Below, piece by piece: positions 1 to 8,935 of a stretch of DNA of 64,000 nucleotides. The DNA comes from Chitinophagaceae bacterium. GTDB lineage: Bacteria > Bacteroidota > Bacteroidia > Chitinophagales > Chitinophagaceae. How positions within the stretch are numbered: position 1 is the first letter of the stretch; every line of letters begins with the position of its first letter. The stretch covers positions 1-64,000 of the forward strand of contig JAIYAN010000021.1 in the NCBI GenBank assembly GCA_027489035.1, given 5' to 3'. The notes under the pieces were generated by a model. That model was not told the DNA's origin, did not search any database, and saw nothing but the letters and a program-made list of their open reading frames with translations. Made by a program: the position numbers and the translations under genes.

Positions 1-85
<85 letters not shown>

Positions 86-347
86 AAATGTGTTGTTTGA
101 ACTGACTGTTTAATTTCATTGGAAATTAACGTCAAATTCTAATTAATATTTGCGCTAACCATTACCTGTTTAAATTTATTCGCATAAAATGCGAATCGTT
201 GCTGTTTCCATTCTTTCAAAGATCTTTCGAATCACAAATCAAAAGTTTAACCTCTTGACCGTAATCCCTATTTTAATTTCTTAATTTCTATTTTTTAATT
301 CCCTCGTTTTCCTCTCTAGAAAAACAACCCGTTTTTGATTGGGAGTG
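86..347 (-). other. rRNA operon leader region
   Basis: This stretch between the nearest promoter and the 16S 5' end has no coding capacity. On the minus strand it contains GATCTTTGAAAGAATGGAAA at 206-225, which resembles the TTCTTTGA-type leader seen before Bacteroidota rRNA genes and may act as a boxA-like antitermination or processing element. That role is inference. The rest is AT-rich spacer. Confidence 0.5.
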
Positions 348-381
348 CAAATGTAGAGGTTTTTTGTATTCAAAAAACAAA
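348..381 (-). promoter_or_regulatory. rRNA promoter, proximal (TACATTTG)
   Basis: On the minus strand a -7 element TACATTTG (348-355) is preceded by TTTTG at 378-381 with a 22-base spacer. This fits the Bacteroidota sigma-ABfr pattern TTTG-N19-22-TAnnTTTG. It is the closest of three tandem sites upstream of the 16S gene and the least perfect in spacing. Confidence 0.6.
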
Positions 382-453
382 ATGATAATTTTTATTTTTT
401 AAAATATTTTTTCTACTCGCAAAAGAACATTTCGCTTTTTTAAAAGCGGGTTG

Positions 454-484
454 CAAATATAGATTTATATCTTTTTAAACCAAA
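454..484 (-). promoter_or_regulatory. rRNA promoter, middle (TATATTTG)
   Basis: The minus strand has a -7 box TATATTTG at 454-461 and a TTTGG -33 element at 480-484, with a 19-base spacer. The following bases CAACCCGCTTTTAAAA (438-453) are nearly identical to those after the distal promoter, so the core promoter and discriminator look duplicated. Confidence 0.75.
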
Positions 485-592
485 TTAATTTTAAAAATAA
501 ACTTGAATTTTTTACAACAAACCAACACCGTGTTCTTACTCTTTTTCTAATCGAATGTCTTAGATCTTTTAGCTCGTTTTAAAAGCGGGATG

Positions 593-624
593 CAAATATA
601 GTAGCATATTTTTAGTAAGCAAAA
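593..624 (-). promoter_or_regulatory. rRNA promoter, distal (TATATTTG)
   Basis: The minus strand has TATATTTG at 593-600 and TTTTG at 620-624, with a 19-base spacer. It is followed by CATCCCGCTTTTAAAA, matching the middle promoter except at one base. It is the outermost of three tandem sites in a 660-base gene-free stretch between the 16S gene and truA. Confidence 0.72.
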
Positions 625-750
625 TTATTTTGAAAATAAACTGATTTTATTTTTTTATAAAAATGGCGCAATTCAATAAGAATCAATGCAGTTATGGATT
701 TCATGCTTTGCTATTTTTCAATAAAAAAAGTAAAATAAAAGATATAGTGT

Positions 751-1485
751 TTAATAATTTACACTAACTAGCATTAACCCACGCGCAGGAGTAGAAAAAT
801 CAACCTGACTTACATCTCCCATTTCAATTATTTTTTTAAACTCATCAATACTTGTTTTTTCTGTTCCAACTTTCAACATCGTGCCCACCAACCCCCTTAC
901 CATGCCCCTTAAAAACCTACTTCCACAAACATGATACTGTATTTCATTGTCTTGTTGGCGCCAAAAACTTTCAAATATTGTACAGTTAAAGTTTAAAACT
1001 TGGGTGTTTTTTTTTGAAAACGATTCAAAATAGCTCGTTTGCTTTATGATTTCGGAAGCCTCTGCCAACCTCTCCATGTTTAAAGGATAAGGAAAATAGT
1101 AACCCCTATCCATCAAGAAAGGATCCTTATGCTGGTACACTGTATATAAATACTGCCTACTTTTTGCGTCAAATCTAGAATGAGCTCCTTCATGCTTTAA
1201 TGCTATTCCTTTAATTACAACATCTGAACTGATAATGGCATTTAAATGGTAAACTGACTTCTCAAAGTTTTCTGTAGGAATTTCATTTTCGTCGAAATGG
1301 AAAAAATTTTGCAATGCATGCACACCCGCATCTGTTCGAGACGAACCTGTTAATTCAATTTCTTTTCTAAAGTAAATTTTTAGCGCTTGTTCTATTTCAG
1401 ATTGAATGGTATGTGCATTATTTTGCTTTTGAAATCCAGCAAAATTGGTCCCCTTATATGAAACCTCAATAAAATAACGTGACAT
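751..1485 (-). CDS. truA: tRNA pseudouridine synthase A
   Basis: Converts uridines 38-40 in the tRNA anticodon arm to pseudouridine. The 244-residue length is usual for TruA. The catalytic aspartate lies in SSRTDAGVHAL (about residues 48-58), the family's RTDxGVHA signature, and the C-terminal part carries the conserved FLRGMVRGLVGTML stretch. The start is ATG at 1485. It is 12 bases downstream of a DUF4476-type gene on the same strand, so the two are probably cotranscribed. It ends next to the gene-free rRNA promoter region. Confidence 0.95.
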   Translation of the reverse strand: MSRYFIEVSYKGTNFAGFQKQNNAHTIQSEIEQALKIYFRKEIELTGSSRTDAGVHALQNFFHFDENEIPTENFEKSVYHLNAIISSDVVIKGIALKHEGAHSRFDAKSRQYLYTVYQHKDPFLMDRGYYFPYPLNMERLAEASEIIKQTSYFESFSKKNTQVLNFNCTIFESFWRQQDNEIQYHVCGSRFLRGMVRGLVGTMLKVGTEKTSIDEFKKIIEMGDVSQVDFSTPARGLMLVSVNY

Positions 1486-1497
1486 TTTGATTGGGGT

Positions 1498-2565
1498 TTA
1501 TTCAAACAATTGATTAAATTGAATTAAGCTCTTTTCTTCAGAAAGAACAATAGACAACAACCTGTAATTTTGTTTATCTGACACATATTTATATGCGTTT
1601 AACAAAAAAGTCAATTTGTTTTTTTCTTTTAAAAACAAGACCGATAAATTTTTTATCATGTCTGTTGAATACGCTAATTGTTCAAATGCTTTTTCTGAAA
1701 TTGAGATCATGCGCTCTTCATTTTCTTCTAAAATCATTTGCTTTCTTAGTTGTAAAAAATCGTTTTCAGTTGCTATTGATGCTTTTACTATAGATGAATT
1801 TTTTACTACGTTTAATTGTTGACTTTTAGTTGTATCAATTTTAATTTCTTTAGAAAATGGAATAAAGATAGATACCGTGTCGCTTTTATCTTCATCACTT
1901 ATTACATATTTAATTAAATTTCCAGCGCTATCGACATAAGAAAAATCTTTTTGAATGCGTTGTTTCTCCTTTTTCCTTTCTGGTTTTTTATTAGGCTCTT
2001 TTTCAATTTGAACAATATCAGTATTAGCTGAATTTGAATCTACATTTTCAACAACTTTTACATTTGTTTCTAATTTCAAGTTTGAGCTATCCTTTGTTTG
2101 AATGATTTTTTTAGTTTGCTTAATCTTAGGATTATTGCTTACTTCAGCCAAAATATTTGAAAATTCATCATTGTTGTTCTCTATTAATTCTAGTTTCTGA
2201 TTCGTATTGTTTCTAAAAACGGTGTGTTTTTCTTGTTCATCATACAATTCCCATTCCAATGAATCCACCTTTTTTAATTGAAATGATAAATCCTTGTCTT
2301 CAACATCTATATTATAATTCATTGCATTCCATTGATTCTTTGGGAATCCAATTATTAAAGGCAGTTTTCCAGTTTGCAATTTTGGTATGATCACATAACC
2401 TAATTGTGATGAACTAAATACTTTATTATTTATTCGCACGTAAAAAGCCTGACTATTATCAGATTGAATATATAAAAAATGAGCAGTTTGCGCTGATATG
2501 CTTGTTGAAAAAATAATCAGCAATAAAAACAAACATAGTTTTTTTATTGAGTTTACATTCGTCAT
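1498..2565 (-). CDS. Secreted DUF4476-domain protein
   Basis: This 355-residue protein starts with a signal peptide (hydrophobic stretch about residues 9-25, ending SISAQ). The middle is lysine/glutamate-rich and probably disordered (about 150-220). The last 85 residues (FEQLAYSTDMIKNLSVLF, then NAYKYVSDKQNYRLL) match the helical DUF4476 domain common in Bacteroidota. The function of that domain is unknown. It is the first gene of a two-gene operon with truA. A TAGCTTTG box ends four bases before the ATG, suggesting a leaderless transcript. Confidence 0.75.
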   Translation of the reverse strand: MTNVNSIKKLCLFLLLIIFSTSISAQTAHFLYIQSDNSQAFYVRINNKVFSSSQLGYVIIPKLQTGKLPLIIGFPKNQWNAMNYNIDVEDKDLSFQLKKVDSLEWELYDEQEKHTVFRNNTNQKLELIENNNDEFSNILAEVSNNPKIKQTKKIIQTKDSSNLKLETNVKVVENVDSNSANTDIVQIEKEPNKKPERKKEKQRIQKDFSYVDSAGNLIKYVISDEDKSDTVSIFIPFSKEIKIDTTKSQQLNVVKNSSIVKASIATENDFLQLRKQMILEENEERMISISEKAFEQLAYSTDMIKNLSVLFLKEKNKLTFLLNAYKYVSDKQNYRLLSIVLSEEKSLIQFNQLFE

Positions 2566-2569
2566 GTTT

Positions 2570-2577
2570 CAAAGCTA
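2570..2577 (-). promoter_or_regulatory. -7 box TAGCTTTG before the DUF4476 gene
   Basis: The minus strand TAGCTTTG ends four bases before the ATG at 2565. No clear -33 TTG was found. If used, transcription would start at or next to the start codon. Confidence 0.45.
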
Positions 2578-2633
2578 CTTAATTGTAAATAAATTTCAAT
2601 TGTTAAAAACAATCATTTTAAAATAAATGCAAG

Positions 2634-2641
2634 TAAATTTG
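2634..2641 (+). promoter_or_regulatory. -7 box TAAATTTG before the first M1 peptidase
   Basis: TAAATTTG lies 16 bases before the ATG at 2658. No TTG was found at the expected -33 distance. Confidence 0.4.
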
Positions 2642-2657
2642 GCAAAAAATCAAACAC

Positions 2658-5099
2658 ATGCGCAATCCATTTATTTTATTGTTATTATTAATTGCAACTG
2701 AATCCACATTTGCACAATTTCAAAATGAATCCAAAGACACCAGTTGGAAGAAAGAATACAGAAGTAGTGAAACAAAAATCAACAGCGTTGTACACACAAA
2801 ACTAGAAGTAAAATTTAATTTCGACAGTGCTACAATGAATGGAAAAGAGTGGCTTACATTACAACCTACATTTTATGCTACAGACTCTGTTAGGCTTGAT
2901 GCTAAAGGAATGACAATTAAAGAGGTTTCATTAATTAATGCAGGGGTAAAGACCAAATTGAAATATGATTACGATGGTATGCAATTGAATATCAAACTAA
3001 ATAAAACATACAAGGGCGGTGAAAAATACACGCTATATTTTGAATATATCAGCAGACCTAATGAACTTGAAACCGAGGGAAGTGCAGCAATTACTGATGC
3101 TAAAGGACTTTATTTCATCAATCCAACTGGATCAGAAAAAAATAAACCAACTCAAATTTGGACTCAAGGTGAAACAGAATCCAACAGTGCATGGATGATT
3201 ACGATTGATAAACCCAATCAGAAATCTACTCAAGAAATCACCATGACAGTACCGAATAAATACGTTACCCTTAGTAATGGTTTATTGATTAGTCAAAAGA
3301 AAAATACCGATGGTAGCAGATCAGACTATTGGAAAATGGATTTACCACATGCGCCATATTTATTTTTTATGGGTGTAGGTGATTTTGCCATTGTAAAAGA
3401 CAGCTATAAAGGAAAAGAAGTGAGTTACTACGTAGAAAAAAAGCAGCAACCTTTTGCTCGTGGTGTTTTTGGAAACACCCCAGAAATGATGGATTTCTTT
3501 TCGAAAAAACTAAATGTTGAATACCCATGGCCTAAATATGCTCAAATGGTGGGTAGAGATTACGTAAGTGGTGCTATGGAAAATACATCAGCTACATTAC
3601 ATCAGGAAAGTGCTTATCAAAATGCACGTGAATTGACAGAAGGAAATGATTGGGAAGAAACAATAGCTCATGAACTATTTCATCATTGGTTTGGCGATTT
3701 AGTTACGGCTGAAAGCTGGAGCAACCTTACTGTTAATGAAAGCTTTGCCAATTACAGCGAATATTTATGGGATGAATATAAATATGGAAAAGACTTTGCG
3801 GATGCCCATAATTTCGAAGATATGCAAGGGTATATGATGAGCGGGTCAGAGAAAAAAGATTTGGCAAGATTTCATTATGCAAGTAGAGAAGATATGTTTG
3901 ACGCCGTTAGTTATAACAAAGGTGGACGCATTTTACACATGTTGAGAAACTTTGTTGGGGACGATGCATTCTTCAAATCACTAAACAACTATTTGACCAC
4001 CAATAAATTCAAAACTGGAGAAGCGCATCAATTGCGTTTGGCATTTGAAGAAGTAACAGGAAGAGATTTAAATTGGTTTTGGAATCAATGGTATTATGGA
4101 AGTGGGCATCCAAAATTAAAAATCAGTTATGGCTTTGATTCAGAAAAAAACACAGCATCTGTAATAATTGATCAAGTTCAAAAATCTGGAAAAGCTTTCA
4201 TGCTTCCAATGGCAGTTGATATTTATGTAGATGGGAAATCAACTAGACAAATGATAACCGCAAAAAATTTGAGCGACACGTTTAGTTTCAATGTATCGAA
4301 AATGCCAGATTGGATTAGCGTTGATGCAGACAAAATTTTACTTGCTGATAAAACGGATTCAAAAACGGAAGCAAATTATCTTGCGCAATGGAAGTTTGGT
4401 AAGAATTATTTAGACAGAAAGGAAGCCTTGGATTATTTTGCAAAGAACAGTATTAAACAACTTTCGGAAGGGTTAAATGATAAATTTTTCAAACTAAGAT
4501 TAAGCACAATTCAAAAAATTGGCACATCTGGTTTTAAAGGAGACGCTTCAATTATCAACCAAATTGAACTTATTGCAAAGAATGACCCGAACAAAAAAGT
4601 AAAAGCTGCTGCCATTAATTTCCTTGTAAAAAATGGAGATAAAAAGTATTTATCATTATTTGAAACAGCCATTAATGATTCGTCTTACAGTGTTGCAGGT
4701 GCTGCTTTTAAAGGAATAAATACCATAAATCCAGAAGGTGCTTTTGAACTTGCAAAAAAATACAGCAATGATGTAAAAGGTGCATTTAGAGACGAGGTAA
4801 ATAAAATTATTTTATCTCAGGGAACTGAAGCAGATTTTGACTTTATCGCTAACCGATATGCTGAAGCTCCGTTAAGTCAGGAAAAAATTTCAATGACTGA
4901 TAAGTTTGCCGTTTATTTATCTAAGTTAAATGACATGACAAAAATTAAAGCTGGAATTGATAAGATTTTAGAATTCAGAAACAGCATCCCTGCTCAATAC
5001 ATGAGTTTCATTGACCCAAGTATTTCAAAAGCATTGGGAAAAATTTCAAAAGCAAAAGGAGAAGAAATTGAAAAGTATATTGAGGAGAAGTTGAAGTAA
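2658..5099 (+). CDS. M1 family aminopeptidase, secreted
   Basis: Zinc aminopeptidase of the M1 (gluzincin) family, 813 residues. A signal peptide ends at TFAQ (about residue 19). The substrate-recognition motif GAMEN is at about 305-309. The zinc site HELFHHW starts near residue 338 and the third ligand is the glutamate in NESFANYSEY (about 360). The C-terminal third (from about 570) is helical and HEAT-like, which fits long M1 enzymes. No T9SS sorting domain is visible, so it is probably periplasmic. It stands alone, divergent from the DUF4476/truA pair and followed by a repeat island. It is one of three M1 peptidases in this window. Confidence 0.93.
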   Translation: MRNPFILLLLLIATESTFAQFQNESKDTSWKKEYRSSETKINSVVHTKLEVKFNFDSATMNGKEWLTLQPTFYATDSVRLDAKGMTIKEVSLINAGVKTKLKYDYDGMQLNIKLNKTYKGGEKYTLYFEYISRPNELETEGSAAITDAKGLYFINPTGSEKNKPTQIWTQGETESNSAWMITIDKPNQKSTQEITMTVPNKYVTLSNGLLISQKKNTDGSRSDYWKMDLPHAPYLFFMGVGDFAIVKDSYKGKEVSYYVEKKQQPFARGVFGNTPEMMDFFSKKLNVEYPWPKYAQMVGRDYVSGAMENTSATLHQESAYQNARELTEGNDWEETIAHELFHHWFGDLVTAESWSNLTVNESFANYSEYLWDEYKYGKDFADAHNFEDMQGYMMSGSEKKDLARFHYASREDMFDAVSYNKGGRILHMLRNFVGDDAFFKSLNNYLTTNKFKTGEAHQLRLAFEEVTGRDLNWFWNQWYYGSGHPKLKISYGFDSEKNTASVIIDQVQKSGKAFMLPMAVDIYVDGKSTRQMITAKNLSDTFSFNVSKMPDWISVDADKILLADKTDSKTEANYLAQWKFGKNYLDRKEALDYFAKNSIKQLSEGLNDKFFKLRLSTIQKIGTSGFKGDASIINQIELIAKNDPNKKVKAAAINFLVKNGDKKYLSLFETAINDSSYSVAGAAFKGINTINPEGAFELAKKYSNDVKGAFRDEVNKIILSQGTEADFDFIANRYAEAPLSQEKISMTDKFAVYLSKLNDMTKIKAGIDKILEFRNSIPAQYMSFIDPSISKALGKISKAKGEEIEKYIEEKLK

Positions 5100-5125
5100 G
5101 AAGAGGTTTTTGAGGTTTTTGAGGT

Positions 5126-5161
5126 CATCGTTAGGGTTGAATATTTTCAACCCTAACGATG
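5126..5161. repeat. Perfect hairpin of the GGGTTGAA/TTCAACCC family
   Basis: Arms of 16 bases (CATCGTTAGGGTTGAA and its exact reverse complement) flank a TATT loop, 27 bases after the stop of the M1 peptidase gene. It could act as a terminator but lacks a T-run. Five more relatives occur at 14182-14197, 14738-14755, 16131-16150, 16181-16200 and 37460-37479, which argues for a dispersed repeat. Confidence 0.8.
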
Positions 5162-5190
5162 AGATTTTCAACCCTTACGTTCAATATGTT

Positions 5191-5255
5191 CAAAAGGTTC
5201 AATGAGTTCAAAAGGTTGGAAGTATTTTCCGTTTTGGGCTTATTGAACCTTTTTT
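5191..5255 (-). repeat. Dispersed hairpin element, copy B
   Basis: The arms AAAAGGTTCAATGAG (5192-5206) and CTTATTGAACCTTTT (5239-5253) form an imperfect inverted repeat. The reverse complement of the whole element matches copy A at 16052-16120 over about 60 bases, including the loop (AAGCCCAAAACGGAAAATAC here, AAGCCAAAATCGGAAATCAC there). It is therefore a true dispersed element and not chance AT-richness. Confidence 0.7.
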
Positions 5256-5551
5256 TATAATGGATATTTTAAACTTTAGAATATTCAAGCTCCCTTGACC
5301 TATTTGGGAAGAGCTGAGGAACAAGGATCTTTTCGTCTTTGGTCCTTTGCGAGCTTTGCGCGAAACAAAAAATATTCAAAAGTTTTGATGAGTTCAAAAG
5401 GTAGAGAATTTTCGTATGTCATTTTTTTGATAAGAAGGGAGGAAACACGAAGACACGAAGTTTTTATATAAATCAAAGATGTTAAAAAGGTTGGATGCAT
5501 TTCAACAATTAAACCATTAAACATTAAACCAGCGAAGCGATTTAAACCTTA

Positions 5552-6310
5552 TTACCACCCACCACTTGCTCCTCCACCGCCAAAGCTTCCTCCACCAAAA
5601 CCACCAAATCCACCGCCACCGGAGCTTCCGCCACCACTAGATCCGCCAAAGCCGCCGCCCATTGGGAAAAACATTGGACCGCTAAAACCACGGTGACCTC
5701 TCCTACTCATCATCGAACCTCCTCCGCCACCACCTACTCCCATTGACAATATCACTAAGATTATCACCAAAACAATTACAATTTTCCCTGATGTATTCTT
5801 ATCCTTTTTACGTGCTGTATTATATTCGCCTTTTACCGCTTTAATGATGGCATTTGTTCCTTCATCAATCCCGCGATAGTAATCATTTCCTTTAAAATTG
5901 GGCTTTACCTCATCTTCTATAATATGCTTTGCGGTGATGTCTGGAAGTGCCCCTTCTACCCCATATCCGGTAGAAATATTCATCTTTCTATCGTCTTTGG
6001 CGATTAAAAAAACCACCCCATTGTTATACTCTTTTCCGCCTATACCCCATGACCTGCCTATCTTTAACGCATAATCACTGATGTCATTTCCTTCAAGTGT
6101 TGAAACAATAATTACGGCGATTTGTGTACTTGTGCTGTCATCAAAGGCTACTAATTTTCTTTCTAAAGCTGCTTGTTGATCGGCAGTAAGTGTGTTGGTA
6201 TAATCATTTACCAAGCGCGGGGGATTAGGACGATCGGGAATATTTTGACCAAATGCAATTTGAGCCCATCCCAAAATAAACAACAAACAAACAATACCTA
6301 ATTTTTTCAT
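5552..6310 (-). CDS. TPM-domain membrane protein with glycine-rich tail
   Basis: This 252-residue protein has a signal peptide (ends FGQ, about residue 22), then a TPM domain (about 30-160; VNDYTNTLTADQQAALE, AVIIVSTLEG, GRSWGIGGKEYNNGVVFLIA). A transmembrane helix follows (about 175-193), then a Gly/Ser-rich tail. This is the YgcG-like layout. TPM domains are linked to membrane-protein or photosystem quality control, but the bacterial role is not settled. It is the last gene of a lemA-TPM-TPM operon, 12 bases after the second gene. Confidence 0.85.
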   Translation of the reverse strand: MKKLGIVCLLFILGWAQIAFGQNIPDRPNPPRLVNDYTNTLTADQQAALERKLVAFDDSTSTQIAVIIVSTLEGNDISDYALKIGRSWGIGGKEYNNGVVFLIAKDDRKMNISTGYGVEGALPDITAKHIIEDEVKPNFKGNDYYRGIDEGTNAIIKAVKGEYNTARKKDKNTSGKIVIVLVIILVILSMGVGGGGGGSMMSRRGHRGFSGPMFFPMGGGFGGSSGGGSSGGGGFGGFGGGSFGGGGASGGW

Positions 6311-6322
6311 TTTTGGGGGCGT

Positions 6323-6778
6323 TTATTTACCGAATACAATTTCATCCGGCAATTCATTTTTATCCATAGTTCCTTGATGTGGAAATTTTTCAATCAAAAC
6401 ATTTCCTACCTCGGTGATGCATTTTACAATACCTTCTGTTAGATTGTTTTCTTTAAACAACATCACCATTTCTTTTACCTGATTGTTCCAGAATTCAGTG
6501 CCTACTTGTTGATGAATGCCTTCGTCGCCAAAGATGGCCACTTCTCTGTCCTTATATGCGAGGTATAATAAAACGGCGTTCCTTTGAGCGGTTCCCTGCA
6601 TTTTTAAATTAAAGAAAATCTCAGAAGCTCTTTCGATGGTACTCACCAATGGATTTTTTGATTCAATATAAATCCTTATTTCACCACTGGTTAGTTGTTC
6701 GGAAGATTTAATCGCCTCCACAATTCTTGCATTTTCTACATCAGAAAACAATGGTTTCTTTTTAAACAATCCGAACAT
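6323..6778 (-). CDS. TPM-domain protein, short
   Basis: This 151-residue protein consists almost entirely of a TPM domain (SGEIRIYIES, RNAVLLYLAYKDREVAIFGDEGIHQ). It has no signal peptide or tail, so it is cytoplasmic or attached to the membrane through partners. It lies between lemA (30 bases upstream) and the longer TPM gene (12 bases downstream). This three-gene order is common in Bacteroidota and suggests a joint envelope function. Confidence 0.83.
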   Translation of the reverse strand: MFGLFKKKPLFSDVENARIVEAIKSSEQLTSGEIRIYIESKNPLVSTIERASEIFFNLKMQGTAQRNAVLLYLAYKDREVAIFGDEGIHQQVGTEFWNNQVKEMVMLFKENNLTEGIVKCITEVGNVLIEKFPHQGTMDKNELPDEIVFGK

Positions 6779-6808
6779 ATTGATATTTATTTTCTTCTTG
6801 ATTAAAAA

Positions 6809-7402
6809 TTACTTGATGTTAAAATCAATCTTTGGTGCTTTTTCTGTGCCTTCGTCTGCTTTGTAAAACGGCTTTTCGTTATATCCAAACAAACGCGCCA
6901 ATATAACCCCAGGGAATTTTTTCACCCTTAAATTATAATCTTCAATGGCTTTGTTGTAATCCTGACGAGCTACATTAATTCTGTTTTCCGTGCCTTCAAT
7001 TTGTGTTTGAAAATCTCTAAACGCATCGGTTGTTTTTAAGTTTGGATAGTTTTCTGCAACTGCCATCAATCTACTAAATGAACCTTGTAAATTGGCCTGT
7101 GCTTTTTGATATGCTTCTAAAGATGCAGGATCATTTACATCTACCTGAATTTGTGTTGCTTTTGCTCTAGCTTCCATCACCTCTTTCAACGTTGATTTTT
7201 CAAAATTCGCAGATCCTTCAATGGTTTTAATTACGCTACTATACAAATCTGTTCTACGTTGATAATTGGTTTCTACATTACTCCATACTTTTTTCACTCC
7301 CTGATCTGCACCAACCAATCCATTGTAACCATTACAACCCCAAAATCCGATGATTAATAAAAAAGCGCCTAAAGCGATTAAAATGATACTACTTGTCTTC
7401 AT
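6809..7402 (-). CDS. lemA: LemA family protein
   Basis: This 197-residue protein has an N-terminal membrane anchor (about residues 6-24) and the LemA helical domain: NGLVGADQGVKKVWSNVETNYQRR, VMEARAKATQ, LMAVAENYPNLK, ENRINVARQDYNKAIEDYN and the closing FPGVILARLFGY. LemA proteins are small envelope proteins with a long helical bundle; the molecular role is unclear. It is the first gene of the operon with the two TPM genes, and a good promoter lies directly upstream. Confidence 0.92.
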   Translation of the reverse strand: MKTSSIILIALGAFLLIIGFWGCNGYNGLVGADQGVKKVWSNVETNYQRRTDLYSSVIKTIEGSANFEKSTLKEVMEARAKATQIQVDVNDPASLEAYQKAQANLQGSFSRLMAVAENYPNLKTTDAFRDFQTQIEGTENRINVARQDYNKAIEDYNLRVKKFPGVILARLFGYNEKPFYKADEGTEKAPKIDFNIK

Positions 7403-7434
7403 GATTTTTATTTTTTTTGTAAAATTATAGATTC

Positions 7435-7465
7435 CAAAACTAAATTGTCTGTTAATTTAAACAAA
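7435..7465 (-). promoter_or_regulatory. lemA operon promoter
   Basis: The minus strand has TAGTTTTG (7435-7442) and TTTG (7462-7465) separated by exactly 19 bases, a full match to the Bacteroidota promoter pattern. It predicts a leader of about 25-30 bases before the lemA ATG at 7402. Confidence 0.65.
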
Positions 7466-7595
7466 CAAATTAAAAACTTCTTGAATTAATGTATGATTCG
7501 GCATTTTTTGACAATCACTAAAAACAGGTTTTCATATTACTTAACCAGCAACAATTTTTATTTTATTTGTTTGATTTTATACCTAGTTTCACTTC

Positions 7596-8918
7596 GTGGA
7601 AAATAAATCAACATTAAAAAAGGCATTAAAACCCATTCACCTTTGGGGCTTGGCCGTAGGATTGGTGATATCTGGAGAGTATTTTGGGTGGAATCTAGGC
7701 TGGGATGCAGCTGGAACCATTGGCTTTCTGATGTCTACTTTAATCGTTACGGTTTTATATATCTGCTTTGTTTTTAGTTTTACAGAATTAACAGCAAGCA
7801 TCCCACATGCAGGTGGTCCATTTGCCTTTGCCTATAAAGCATTTGGACCTTACGGAGGACTCATCGCTGGCTATGCCACATTTATAGAATTCGTTTTCGC
7901 CCCTCCCGCAATTGCATTTTCGTTAGGAAGTTATGTGCATTTTCTTCTTGCAGGCATTCCCGTTATGTACACTGCTGTTGGTTGCTATGTATTATTTACC
8001 CTCATTAATTTATTGGGCATAAAAGAATCTGCCATCTTTAATTTAATCATTACTGTTTTGGCTGTAATTGAATTATTAGTTTTCATGGGTTTGGTAGCAC
8101 CGAGTTTTGAAATGAAAAATTTTACTGCCGATCCAATGCCACATGGAATTACAGGAATCTTTGCCGCATTACCTTTTGCTATATGGTTATTTTTAGGCAT
8201 TGAAGGTGTAGCCATGGTTGCTGAAGAAGTGAAAGACCCCAATAAAAATATTCCCAAAGGGTATTTAATGGGTATTGGCACCCTTATCTTTTTAGCATTG
8301 GGTGTAATGATTTTAACTGGCGGAATTGGAGATTGGCATTTGCTCAGTAAAATAGATTATCCGCTTCCAGAGGCCATTGGTTTGGTTATGGGGAAAACCA
8401 ATCAACTCACCACAATCTTTGCTGGCATTGGATTATTTGGATTAATTGCATCTTTTCATGGGTTAATCATTGGCTATTCAAGACAAATATTTGCATTGTC
8501 GAGAAGTGGTTTTTTACCCAAAATATTCAGCAACGTGAACGCTCGTTTTCGAACCCCTCATTGGGCATTGATTTTGGGTGGGGTGATTGGTCTCATTTCA
8601 TTATTTACGGGTACAACACTTATCGTAATTACTATTTCTGCTTTAGGCGCCGTGGTTATGTACAGCATAAGTATGATCAGCTTATTGAAATTAAAAAAAG
8701 ACAAAAATTTTCAATCAAGTTTTAAAACACCATTTTATCCATGGTTTCCAATTGTTGCTTTAATACTTTCTTTGGTTTGTATAGTTGCAATAATTTATTA
8801 CAATGTTATGCTTAGTGGCATTTTCTTTGCAGGGCTTCTGATAGCATTTTTATTATTAAAATTATCAGGCACTAAAAATATCAGTTTGGACAATGATGTT
8901 GACATAAATCATGCATAA
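7596..8918 (+). CDS. eat: Ethanolamine permease, APC family
   Basis: This 440-residue transporter has about 12 hydrophobic segments. Conserved APC features are LVISGEYFGWNLGWDAAGT (about 20-38), HAGGPFAFAYKAFGPYGG (about 69-86) and EGVAMVAEEVKDPNKNIP. It matches the ethanolamine permease branch, and the two genes after it encode both subunits of ethanolamine ammonia-lyase (17 bases to eutB). Together they import and cleave ethanolamine. The start is GTG at 7596; no in-frame ATG close by offers a full first helix. The 193 bases to lemA show no cobalamin riboswitch. Confidence 0.88.
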   Translation: MENKSTLKKALKPIHLWGLAVGLVISGEYFGWNLGWDAAGTIGFLMSTLIVTVLYICFVFSFTELTASIPHAGGPFAFAYKAFGPYGGLIAGYATFIEFVFAPPAIAFSLGSYVHFLLAGIPVMYTAVGCYVLFTLINLLGIKESAIFNLIITVLAVIELLVFMGLVAPSFEMKNFTADPMPHGITGIFAALPFAIWLFLGIEGVAMVAEEVKDPNKNIPKGYLMGIGTLIFLALGVMILTGGIGDWHLLSKIDYPLPEAIGLVMGKTNQLTTIFAGIGLFGLIASFHGLIIGYSRQIFALSRSGFLPKIFSNVNARFRTPHWALILGGVIGLISLFTGTTLIVITISALGAVVMYSISMISLLKLKKDKNFQSSFKTPFYPWFPIVALILSLVCIVAIIYYNVMLSGIFFAGLLIAFLLLKLSGTKNISLDNDVDINHA

Positions 8919-8935
8919 TTCATTCATAACAATTC

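Larger units (their letters stand above)
5100..5551. repeat. Repeat island 1 (gene-free)
   Basis: No credible gene lies here. In order the stretch holds: GAGGTTTTTGAGG-type units (5103-5124); a perfect 16-base-arm hairpin centred on TATT (5126-5161); a dispersed hairpin element (5191-5255) that recurs inverted at 16052-16120; a CTTTGCGAGCTTTGCGCG unit (5345-5362) that recurs inverted at 37354-37377; a partial copy of the hairpin element (about 5385-5420); and a TTAAACCAGCGAAGCG unit (5524-5539). The same families fill the other four islands in this window. Confidence 0.75.

Noticed and set aside
5300-5524. Open frame of 74 codons on the minus strand
   Set aside because: It runs through repeat island 1, including a repeat unit and a partial hairpin element, and shows no protein-like conservation.
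7403-7595. Possible cobalamin riboswitch before the ethanolamine operon
   Set aside because: The enzyme needs adenosylcobalamin, but the 193 bases show no B12-box-like GCCACTG sequence or large conserved fold, and a lemA promoter occupies part of it.
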